Origin: Globodera rostochiensis
Taxonomy: Eukaryota; Nematoda; Chromadorea; Rhabditida; Heteroderidae
Assembly: GCA_018350325.1 (NCBI GenBank)
Contig: JAEVLN010000029.1
Span: 186,001-250,000, forward strand
Direction of reading: 5' to 3'
DNA length: 64,000 nucleotides
Within the stretch, counting starts at the first letter, position 1. Each line of letters starts with the position of its first letter. Made by a program: the position numbers and the translations under genes. The notes beneath the pieces were generated by a model. It did no database searches. It was not told the DNA's origin and worked only from the letters and a program-made list of their open reading frames with translations. Of the stretch, positions 35,494 to 45,800 are shown in pieces.

Positions 35494-35948
35494 TGTCGGA
35501 ACTCCCGTCCGATGATCAAATAATTTGATCATTTGTGGAATTGATCGGGGAAGGAAAAGTGATTGGGAGGGTTCCACCAATGCACACCCCCCCCCTCACA
35601 GCGGTTTGTACGCACCCCTCCCCCTCATTTTCACCCAACTTGCGGTTGTCATTAACAACCACACCCAATGATCCACCCAAAGTACGCCCAATTCGCCCAA
35701 TTTCCCCCATCAGTCACATTTAGTGTTGCGAATGCGCAACCTTTGGCCCCAAAACCTGTCCCCCGTCATCACCCGACCTTTAGGGCCACTTCTGAGGGCT
35801 ATTTAAGAAATAGCCTTCCCCTCATTATTGTTCTTTTGGCGACACATTTCCCTGTGAATAAACTCCTGTTCATTCCAGTGTCCAACATCCCAATTGAACC
35901 CCTGCCCCGAATTCACACCAAAACTCCTTCTGTGGCCCTGTCCCCACA
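35494..35948 (+). repeat. LTR 1 (455 bp)
   Basis: Begins TGTCGGAACTCCCG and ends CTGTCCCCACA (TG...CA). It carries a perfect 10-bp inverted repeat ATGATCAAAT/ATTTGATCAT around one central base (35512-35532), a TATA-like TATTTAAG (35800-35807) inside an 8-bp hairpin GGCTATTT/AAATAGCC (35797-35815), and an AATAAA polyadenylation signal (35857-35862). Inferred order: U3 to about 35830, a short R, then U5. Confidence 0.93.
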
Positions 35949-35953
35949 GAAAG

Positions 35954-35970
35954 TGGCGACCCTGGCAGGG
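35954..35970 (+). promoter_or_regulatory. Primer binding site, unit 1
   Basis: TGGCGACCCTGGCAGGG starts five bases after the LTR end. PBSs begin TGG, complementary to the CCA end of a tRNA. TGGCGACC resembles tRNA-Arg-type primers of some insect elements, but the tRNA was not identified here. Equivalent sites lie at 42095-42111 and 48238-48254. Confidence 0.75.
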
Positions 35971-36118
35971 ACCTTGACGAACCGTGCAGCCGTGCCCGCC
36001 CGTGCGCGCCCGATCAGTGACCGTGCCCGACAACAGCATCAGTCAAGGCCGTGAACCGGACGCAGACCGTCAACTCGGCATTCTGGTGGAATTTCTGTAA
36101 AGCAAAAGTGGGAAAAGT

Positions 36119-36356
36119 CTGGGGTGATTGTCCTACGTGGCAGTCACACCAGCCAAAATTCAAGAAGCGTGCGTGGTTGTCCTACGTGGCATTCACGCTC
36201 GGGCAACAACCAAGGGGCTTACGTTGTCGTTCTAAGTGACGATAACGTAAGTGGGCAACGGGCAAAAAGTGAAACGGGGTAGGAGCGGTCGAACAGAGTT
36301 CTACGTGACTCTGTTCTTCCAAATGTGCTGTTCGTTCTACATGACGGACAGTACAT
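36119..36356 (+). promoter_or_regulatory. Leader cluster of five stem-loops with a shared 8-nt loop, unit 1
   Basis: Stem-loops lie at 36119-36152, 36171-36198, 36218-36251, 36291-36316 and 36323-36356. Loops are CCTACGTG, CCTACGTG, TCTAAGTG, TCTACGTG and TCTACATG (consensus YCTAMRTG). Stems 3, 4 and 5 have unrelated sequences but pair over 13, 9 and 13 bp, with only G-U wobbles. The position between primer binding site and coding region is where LTR elements carry RNA packaging or dimerisation signals. A sixth small palindrome TCCGGA-ACG-TCCGGA follows at 36365-36379. Confidence 0.8.
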
Positions 36357-36388
36357 CACAACAATCCGGAACGTCCGGAGCGATCAGT

Positions 36389-36792
36389 TGTTGAACAACA
36401 AGTTCAAGCAGCAGCAGGTTCAAGCAACAGAAAGTCGGTGAACAATAAACTCAAGCAGCAACAGGTTCAAGCAGCAGAAATCGGTGAACAACAGGTTCAA
36501 GCAGCAGGTCGGTGAACAACAAGTTCAAGCAGCAAACAGGTTCAAGCAGCAGAAAGTTGGTGAACAACAGGTTCAAGCAGCAGAAATCGGTGAACAACAG
36601 GTTCAAGCAGCAGGTCGGTGAACAACAAGTTCAAGCAGCCAACAGGTTCAAGCAGCAGAAAGTTGGTGAACAACAGGTTCAAGCAGCAGAAAGCCGGTGA
36701 ACAACAAGTTCAAGCCCAACAAGTTCAAGCAGCAGAAATCGGTGAACAACAAGTTCAAGCAGCGTAAAGTCGGTAACAACAAAAGCAGCAGA
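36389..36792 (+). repeat. Short-unit leader repeat, unit 1
   Basis: Irregular repeats of GAACAACAAGTTCAAGCAGC and CAGGTTCAAGCAGCAGAAA. The first copy forms TTGAAC-AACAA-GTTCAA (36391-36407); later ones keep a shortened GAAC/GTTC stem with AACAA or AACAG loops. Small ORFs here start at non-ATG codons and are not credible genes. Counterparts: 42530-42933 and 48673-49076. Confidence 0.75.
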
Positions 36793-39700
36793 AAGCCTTG
36801 GACACGAGTCCAAGCACCAAGCAGCACATCAGGTGCACAAACGGCACGACGCCGAACAAACCTTGGACAAGGAGTCCAAGCACCACGCAGCACATCAGGT
36901 GCACAAACGGCACGACGCCGAACAAGCCTTGGACAACGAGTCCAAGCACCAAGCAGCACATCAGGTGCACAAACGGCACGACGCCGAACAAGCCTTGGAC
37001 AACGAGTCCAAGCACCAAGCAGCACATCAGGTGCACAAACGGCACGACGCCGAACAAACCTTGGACAACGAGTCCAAGCACCACGCAGCACATCAGGTGC
37101 ACAAACGGCACGACGCCGAACAAGCCTTGGACAACGAGTCCAAGCACCACGCAGCACATCAGGTGCACAAACGGCACGACGCCGAACAAGCCTTGGACAA
37201 CGAGTCCAAGCACCAAGCAGCACATCAGGTGCACAAACGGCACGACGCCGAACAAGCCTTGGACAACGAGTCCAAGCACCAAGCAGCACAGCAAGTGCTC
37301 AAAGCTGCACCGACACCAACAAACCTTGGACAACGAGTCCAAGGAGCACAGCAAGTGCTCAAAGCTGCACCAACACCCATCCAGCCTTGGACAACGAGTC
37401 CAAGCAGCACATCAAGTGCTCAAAGCTGCACCGACACCAACAAACCTTGGACAACGAGTCCAAGCAGCACAGCAAGTGCTCAAAGCTGCACCAACACCCA
37501 TCCAGCCTTGGACAACGAGTCCAAGCAGCACATCAAGTGCTCAAAGCTGCACCGACACCAACAAACCTTGGACAACGAGTCCAAGGAGCACAGCAAGTGC
37601 TCAAAGCTGCACCAACACCCATCCAGCCTTGGACAACGAGTCCAAGCAGCACATCAAGTGCTCAAAGCTGCACCGACACCAACAAACCTTGGACAACGAG
37701 TCCAAGCAGCACAGCAAGTGCTCAAAGCTGCACCAACACCCATCCAGCCTTGGACAACGAGTCCAAGCAGCATCAAGTGCTCAAAGCTGCACCGACACCA
37801 ACAAACCTTGGACAACGAGTCCAAGCAGCACAGCAAGTGCTCAAAGCTGCACCGACACCAACAAACCTTGGACAACGAGTCCAAGCAGCACAGCAAGTGC
37901 TCAAAGCTGCACCAACACCCATCCAGCCTTGGACAACGAGTCCAAGCAGCACATCAAGTGCTCAAAGCTGCACCGACACCAACAAACCTTGGACAACGAG
38001 TCCAAGCAGCACAGCAAGTGCTCAAAGCTGCACCAACACCCATCCAGCCTTGGACAACGAGTCCAAGCAGCACATCAAGTGCTCAAAGCGGCACCGATAC
38101 CAAACAAACCTTGGACAACGAGTCCAAGCAGCACAGCAAGTGCTCAAAGCTGCACCAACACCCATCCAGCCTTGGACAACGAGTCCAAGCAGCACATCAA
38201 GTGCTCAAAGCGGCACCGATACCAAACAAGCCTGGGCAACGAGTCCAAGCAGCACATCAAGTGCTCAAAGCTGCACCGACACCAACAAACCTTGGACAAC
38301 GAGTCCAAGCAGCACAGCAAGTGCTCAAAGCTGCACCAACACCCATCCAGCCTTGGACAACGAGTCCAAGCAGCACATCAAGTGCTCAAAGCGGCACCGA
38401 TACCAAACAAACCTTGGACAACGAGTCCAAGCAGCACAGCAAGTGCTCAAAGCTGCACCAACACCCATCCAGCCTTGGACAACGAGTCCAAGCAGCACAT
38501 CAAGTGCTCAAAGCGGCACCGATACCAAACAAGCCTGGGCAACGAGTCCAAGCAGCACATCAAGTGCTCAAAGCTGCACCGACACCAAACCTCAACGAAA
38601 GCCCCAGCCAACTGGGCACTGGACGCCTTCACAACCAGAACTACAATGGCCATCGGGCCAACAAACTCAGCCAACAGTCCAACAGGAACAAAATCCGTTC
38701 ACTCAGCACGAACCAACAACGCCATGCGTCTTCTGCGGAAGCAAGCATTGGCACAATGAATGCCGACAATTCAGCACCTTTCAGCAACGGCTCGACATCG
38801 TTCGAGAGAAACACTTATGCTTCAAATGCCTGAAGCCCAATCATCGCGCGCACGAATGCTTACGCCCAAGCAAGTGCTATAAGTGTAGACGAACCCACCC
38901 GACCGCACTCTGTCGGAACGACAACACCGTATCAACTCAATTCGCCGCAGCAGCCAGTGATCAAAGCAAAAGAGGATCGGAGTCCTCGAACGGCATCGGA
39001 ACGAAAGTCACGACAACAATGCAACGCGAGAAGGGACGACGAATCAAGAGCCCTTCTCATGACAACAACGTCAACAGTCTTCAATCCAGAACGACCACAT
39101 CTGAAGAAATCCGCAGTGATCTTCATTGATCCCGGAAGCCACCGCTCCTTCGTGACTTCAAAGACGGCCAACCAATTGGACCTGCCTGTGGTCCACACCG
39201 AAGAATGCCACTTGACGACCTTCGGCAAGCAGAAGCCAAAGAAATTCGTCAGCGATCTGGTCAAGATCGGATTCCTCGGCAACAGCGGCGAAAAACTCAT
39301 CTTCAACTTCAATGCGTTGAATTTCCTGGTAAACGAAATGCCAGTCATCACGTTATCCGCGCTGGACAACACTCAACTACGGCAAAGAAAACTGGCAGTG
39401 CCGCATCGCGACATACAACCAGACATCATGCTCGGCATGGATGTGTGGCACGATCTCAGCGTTCAACAAATTGAACGACTTCCCAGCGGATTCACACTCA
39501 GCCAATCAAAGATCGGAACAATCCTGAGCGGATCAGGCCTCATCGACACGGGCCAAGAAGCGAAGGTCACCTTCATCCTCTCAGCGCAGGACCAAACCGC
39601 AAGACGAACAGTCCAACCGATCAAAGCTGAACCACTCATCGGAATGAGCATGGCTCTCAGCGAAACCAAAGCAGACAAACATGGCTTGGCCGTGACTAAG

Positions 39701-41656
39701 CAAGAAGCCCGGCGCACTACCTGGCAACTCAACGCTCCACAACCAATCATTCAAGCAACCGACCAAGTGTCCGACATCAACTCGCAGACGAACGCCGAAA
39801 AACGACGAACGGCTACCTTGCCTCCATTCAGCCAACAAAGTTCCTGTCAAGAACCGCCTCGACCACCTCAACAGCCCGGAGAACCTGGACTACGGAAGCC
39901 CGTCCAGGCGAGGGTCATCCGACAAAAAGGCTGCAGTTCGGCAAGGGCAGAAGCATTCAAACAAAGCCGCACGTCACCGAAAGCACCGCGGCGCCTACAA
40001 GTTCAGCGCCAGCAGGCAGGAGCAAAACAAAATCCCCTGGAAGTCCGACCTCGCGTGGCGGAGAACCTTCCAAGAAAGACCGCCGGTTCGGGAAAACCGA
40101 ACTTCTCATCCAAGGCCATGGATCTTCGGCGGAAACGCAAAGGCGACGACAAACTCCGGGCCATGAAGCAGAAACAAAAGAAGGCAGCCGGAATGAAACC
40201 GCAAAACGAATTCCACGCTGGCCGGATGGAACTATGCGTCCCACAAGCACGCGCAGACAACCCAGCACAACTCCGGGAGCAACCGGACAATCAGCATCTC
40301 CTCAGGCGCCAGCAACGAATGGGAAAAGCATCACGACGCCGTCCATTCAAGGACAGGGAGTCAGACCCGACACTCTCGACAACCGCAGCTGCAAGTTCAA
40401 TCCGCGCTAACACACTGTGGGGCTGGCAAACAATCATCGTCGTCTTGCTGATAAGCCTGTTAGGCTTATTCGTCCTCAAACCAGCAGGAATTCCGGACGG
40501 GTGCACCGTCAACAGTTTCTGTGAAGACAAATTTGTGCTGAACCGTCAACCAACGACTTTATCATCAGCGGCGACATGTCATCGGAAGACAATCCGTGGC
40601 CCACACGCCACCTCGACAGACAAATCCCCCGACCACTGCAGCGCCACGAACTCCCCGAACGACTCAGCCGAGATCGCTCGGAACGTTGGCACGGGTCCCT
40701 CAAGTCCAAAAGTGGAACAGGTCAACAGCATCATGGATCACGACCCGGATTCCATATCTCTCGCCGGAAGCGACGACGAACGCAACCTGGATCAATGCGA
40801 CGACGAACGCGACCTGGATCAATGCGACGACGAACGCGACATGGATCAATCCGTCCCAGCGACAAGCACCTACAAAATCCCACGAAAGAAAGACATCGTC
40901 TTCAAAAAGCAAAGGCATTTTCTGGGACGAAATCGGGGCTTACATGCAGTCCAACAAAAACCGTCCGACAACGATCCCAGCATGGGGCTACTCTACGCTC
41001 CTCGGCCAAAAGGCAAGAAGCTCTTCTTCAAAGATGGCAGCTTGAAGCGTCTTCTGGAACTGACAACGCTCTTCCGTCGCGGAAAGGGGGTACAGACCGC
41101 GAAAGAACTGCTCAAACAACACGGCAAAATACCCATGAAAGATTGGGCGGCCAAGGAACAACAGATCACGGCCGAATTGCAAGGACAAGAGGAGAAACGA
41201 CACAGAAAATCCAGAGAAAAGGAGCGCCAACGATCGAAGCAACAATCCTCTGAACAGCAGATGCTTCAACAGCTCTTCGGAGACTCTCCAGAACAAGCAA
41301 CGGAACAATCGACCTCCACTGAAGCAGAAGACAAAGAAAGCCGTTTCCAACACAACGAAACGCGGATCAAGTGGTACAATCATCGGCAAGCAGCCGTTGA
41401 TGAACTCCGGCGAACTCTCGGCCATATCCGAACGAATCTAAGGCCAACAAGTGGAGGACATGGACTTGGACCCGACGCCCTCGACGTCAGCAGCATCAAG
41501 ACCGTCCCGACAGAACCCCTCGGCCCAAAAACGTTCGTCTGGACAAATGACTCACAGCGGAGGGCCGACAGACGAGCCCGATCAAAAGAAAGGACGGATG
41601 GGCCACCCACTTCGGACGCGCCTGCCGTCGGGAATGTCGGAACTCCCGTCCGATGA
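36697..41656 (+). pseudogene. Gag-protease frame of unit 1, broken by a 2-bp deletion
   Basis: Same organisation as the intact frames in units 2 and 3: hairpin repeats, three zinc knuckles (about 38725-38913), protease and membrane segment. Two bases are missing at about 39011-39013 (GTCACGACAAC versus GTCACGCCACAAC). The frame is thereby split into an N-terminal part ending at 39129 and a C-terminal part open to 41656. The deletion lies between the zinc knuckles and the protease. It accounts for the 6141-bp rather than 6143-bp period. Confidence 0.85.
36793..38590 (+). repeat. Hairpin minisatellite, unit 1 (66-bp then 60/61-bp repeats)
   Basis: Eight 66-bp-type repeats are followed by about 21 repeats of 60 or 61 bp. 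Nearly every one contains CTTGGAC-AACGA-GTCCAAG, a 7-bp stem with a 5-nt loop. There is no ATG and no stop codon in any of the three forward frames across the array. Because 61-bp units are interspersed, the frame encoding the zinc knuckles passes successively through all three readings of the same repeat (LGQRVQAAQQ, PWTTSPSST, LDNESKQH). The nucleotide repeat, not a peptide, is what is conserved. Confidence 0.9.
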
Positions 41657-42089
41657 TCAAATAATTTGATCATTTGTGGAATTGATCGGGGAAGGAAAAG
41701 TGATTGGGAGGGTTCCACCAATGCACACCCCCCCCCTCACAGCGGTTTGTACGCACCCCTCCCCCTCATTTTCACCCAACTTGCGGTTGTCATTAACAAC
41801 CACACCCAATGATCCACCCAAAGTACGCCCAATTCGCCCAATTTCCCCCATCAGTCACATTTAGTGTTGCGAATGCGCAACCTTTGGCCCCAAAACCTGT
41901 CCCCCGTCATCACCCGACCTTTAGGGCCACTTCTGAGGGCTATTTAAGAAATAGCCTTCCCCTCATTATTGTTCTTTTGGCGACACATTTCCCTGTGAAT
42001 AAACTCCTGTTCATTCCAGTGTCCAACATCCCAATTGAACCCCTGCCCCGAATTCACACCAAAACTCCTTCTGTGGCCCTGTCCCCACA
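41635..42089 (+). repeat. LTR 2 (455 bp)
   Basis: Appears identical to LTR 1. It is both the 3-prime LTR of unit 1 and the 5-prime LTR of unit 2; no host sequence or target duplication separates the units. The dyad is at 41653-41673. Confidence 0.93.
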
Positions 42090-42094
42090 GAAAG

Positions 42095-42111
42095 TGGCGA
42101 CCCTGGCAGGG
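42095..42111 (+). promoter_or_regulatory. Primer binding site, unit 2
   Basis: TGGCGACCCTGGCAGGG, same position relative to LTR 2 as in unit 1. Confidence 0.75.
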
Positions 42112-42259
42112 ACCTTGACGAACCGTGCAGCCGTGCCCGCCCGTGCGCGCCCGATCAGTGACCGTGCCCGACAACAGCATCAGTCAAGGCCGTGAACCGG
42201 ACGCAGACCGTCAACTCGGCATTCTGGTGGAATTTCTGTAAAGCAAAAGTGGGAAAAGT

Positions 42260-42497
42260 CTGGGGTGATTGTCCTACGTGGCAGTCACACCAGCCAAAAT
42301 TCAAGAAGCGTGCGTGGTTGTCCTACGTGGCATTCACGCTCGGGCAACAACCAAGGGGCTTACGTTGTCGTTCTAAGTGACGATAACGTAAGTGGGCAAC
42401 GGGCAAAAAGTGAAACGGGGTAGGAGCGGTCGAACAGAGTTCTACGTGACTCTGTTCTTCCAAATGTGCTGTTCGTTCTACATGACGGACAGTACAT
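42260..42497 (+). promoter_or_regulatory. Leader stem-loop cluster, unit 2
   Basis: Same five stem-loops and loop sequences as unit 1, offset by 6141 bp, with no change seen. Confidence 0.8.
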
Positions 42498-42837
42498 CAC
42501 AACAATCCGGAACGTCCGGAGCGATCAGTTGTTGAACAACAAGTTCAAGCAGCAGCAGGTTCAAGCAACAGAAAGTCGGTGAACAATAAACTCAAGCAGC
42601 AACAGGTTCAAGCAGCAGAAATCGGTGAACAACAGGTTCAAGCAGCAGGTCGGTGAACAACAAGTTCAAGCAGCAAACAGGTTCAAGCAGCAGAAAGTTG
42701 GTGAACAACAGGTTCAAGCAGCAGAAATCGGTGAACAACAGGTTCAAGCAGCAGGTCGGTGAACAACAAGTTCAAGCAGCCAACAGGTTCAAGCAGCAGA
42801 AAGTTGGTGAACAACAGGTTCAAGCAGCAGAAAGCCG

Positions 42838-45800
42838 GTGAACAACAAGTTCAAGCCCAACAAGTTCAAGCAGCAGAAATCGGTGAACAACAAGTTCAAG
42901 CAGCGTAAAGTCGGTAACAACAAAAGCAGCAGAAAGCCTTGGACACGAGTCCAAGCACCAAGCAGCACATCAGGTGCACAAACGGCACGACGCCGAACAA
43001 ACCTTGGACAAGGAGTCCAAGCACCACGCAGCACATCAGGTGCACAAACGGCACGACGCCGAACAAGCCTTGGACAACGAGTCCAAGCACCAAGCAGCAC
43101 ATCAGGTGCACAAACGGCACGACGCCTAACAAGCCTTGGACAACGAGTCCAAGCACCAAGCAGCACATCAGGTGCACAAACGGCACGACGCCGAACAAAC
43201 CTTGGACAACGAGTCCAAGCACCACGCAGCACATCAGGTGCACAAACGGCACGACGCCGAACAAGCCTTGGACAACGAGTCCAAGCACCACGCAGCACAT
43301 CAGGTGCACAAACGGCACGACGCCGAACAAGCCTTGGACAACGAGTCCAAGCACCAAGCAGCACATCAGGTGCACAAACGGCACGACGCCGAACAAGCCT
43401 TGGACAACGAGTCCAAGCACCAAGCAGCACAGCAAGTGCTCAAAGCTGCACCGACACCAACAAACCTTGGACAACGAGTCCAAGGAGCACAGCAAGTGCT
43501 CAAAGCTGCACCAACACCCATCCAGCCTTGGACAACGAGTCCAAGCAGCACATCAAGTGCTCAAAGCTGCACCGACACCAACAAACCTTGGACAACGAGT
43601 CCAAGCAGCACAGCAAGTGCTCAAAGCTGCACCAACACCCATCCAGCCTTGGACAACGAGTCCAAGCAGCACATCAAGTGCTCAAAGCTGCACCGACACC
43701 AACAAACCTTGGACAACGAGTCCAAGGAGCACAGCAAGTGCTCAAAGCTGCACCAACACCCATCCAGCCTTGGACAACGAGTCCAAGCAGCACATCAAGT
43801 GCTCAAAGCTGCACCGACACCAACAAACCTCGGACAACGAGTCCAAGCAGCACAGCAAGTGCTCAAAGCTGCACCAACACCCATCCAGCCTTGGACAACG
43901 AGTCCAAGCAGCATCAAGTGCTCAAAGCTGCACCGACACCAACAAACCTTGGACAACGAGTCCAAGCAGCACAGCAAGTGCTCAAAGCTGCACCGACACC
44001 AACAAACCTTGGACAACGAGTCCAAGCAGCACAGCAAGTGCTCAAAGCTGCACCAACACCCATCCAGCCTTGGACAACGAGTCCAAGCAGCACATCAAGT
44101 GCTCAAAGCTGCACCGACACCAACAAACCTTGGACAACGAGTCCAAGCAGCACAGCAAGTGCTCAAAGCTGCACCAACACCCATCCAGCCTTGGACAACG
44201 AGTCCAAGCAGCACATCAAGTGCTCAAAGCGGCACCGATACCAAACAAACCTTGGACAACGAGTCCAAGCAGCACAGCAAGTGCTCAAAGCTGCACCAAC
44301 ACCCATCCAGCCTTGGACAACGAGTCCAAGCAGCACATCAAGTGCTCAAAGCGGCACCGATACCAAACAAGCCTGGGCAACGAGTCCAAGCAGCACATCA
44401 AGTGCTCAAAGCTGCACCGACACCAACAAACCTTGGACAACGAGTCCAAGCAGCACAGCAAGTGCTCAAAGCTGCACCAACACCCATCCAGCCTTGGACA
44501 ACGAGTCCAAGCAGCACATCAAGTGCTCAAAGCGGCACCGATACCAAACAAACCTTGGACAACGAGTCCAAGCAGCACAGCAAGTGCTCAAAGCTGCACC
44601 AACACCCATCCAGCCTTGGACAACGAGTCCAAGCAGCACATCAAGTGCTCAAAGCGGCACCGATACCAAACAAGCCTGGGCAACGAGTCCAAGCAGCACA
44701 TCAAGTGCTCAAAGCTGCACCGACACCAAACCTCAACGAAAGCCCCAGCCAACTGGGCACTGGACGCCTTCACAACCAGAACTACAATGGCCATCGGGCC
44801 AACAAACTCAGCCAACAGTCCAACAGGAACAAAATCCGTTCACTCAGCACGAACCAACAACGCCATGCGTCTTCTGCGGAAGCAAGCATTGGCACAATGA
44901 ATGCCGACAATTCAGCACCTTTCAGCAACGGCTCGACATCGTTCGAGAGAAACACTTATGCTTCAAATGCCTGAAGCCCAATCATCGCGCGCACGAATGC
45001 TTACGCCCAAGCAAGTGCTATAAGTGTAGACGAACCCACCCGACCGCACTCTGTCGGAACGACAACACCGTATCAACTCAATTCGCCGCAGCAGCCAGTG
45101 ATCAAAGCAAAAGAGGATCGGAGTCCTCGAACGGCATCGGAACGAAAGTCACGCCACAACAATGCAACGCGAGAAGGGACGACGAATCAAGAGCCCTTCT
45201 CATGACAACAACGTCAACAGTCTTCAATCCAGAACGACCACATCTGAAGAAATCCGCAGTGATCTTCATTGATCCCGGAAGCCACCGCTCCTTCGTGACT
45301 TCAAAGACGGCCAACCAATTGGACCTGCCTGTGGTCCACACCGAAGAATGCCACTTGACGACCTTCGGCAAGCAGAAGCCAAAGAAATTCGTCAGCGATC
45401 TGGTCAAGATCGGATTCCTCGGCAACAGCGGCGAAAAACTCATCTTCAACTTCAATGCGTTGAATTTCCTGGTAAACGAAATGCCAGTCATCACGTTATC
45501 CGCGCTGGACAACACTCAACTACGGCAAAGAAAACTGGCAGTGCCGCATCGCGACATACAACCAGACATCATGCTCGGCATGGATGTGTGGCACGATCTC
45601 AGCGTTCAACAAATTGAACGACTTCCCAGCGGATTCACACTCAGCCAATCAAAGATCGGAACAATCCTGAGCGGATCAGGCCTCATCGACACGGGCCAAG
45701 AAGCGAAGGTCACCTTCATCCTCTCAGCGCAGGACCAAACCGCAAGACGAACAGTCCAACCGATCAAAGCTGAACCACTCATCGGAATGAGCATGGCTCT

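Noticed and set aside
35668..36054. A 128-codon plus-strand frame across the LTR and leader
   Set aside because: It covers the primer binding site and U5, lacks any domain and repeats exactly with the LTR. A chance frame in GC-rich sequence.
36648..37354. Long minus-strand frames of about 200 codons over the hairpin minisatellite (and equivalents in the other units)
   Set aside because: They are shadows of a repeat that lacks stops in many frames. They contain only repeat-derived peptides and have no independent support.
36793..38590. CRISPR-like array (regular repeats of about 60 bp)
   Set aside because: Repeats are directly adjacent without unique spacers, lie inside a eukaryotic retrotransposon, and are part of an open frame.
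36798..38833. Second and third plus-strand frames of more than 600 codons through the minisatellite
   Set aside because: They are open only because the repeat has no stops in any frame. Neither carries the complete zinc-knuckle and protease sequence, and both begin at non-ATG codons.
40576..41253. 225-codon and 149-codon alternative frames in the C-terminal part of the retrotransposon
   Set aside because: They overlap the long Gag-protease frame in other registers, show biased low-complexity composition, and lack recognisable domains.
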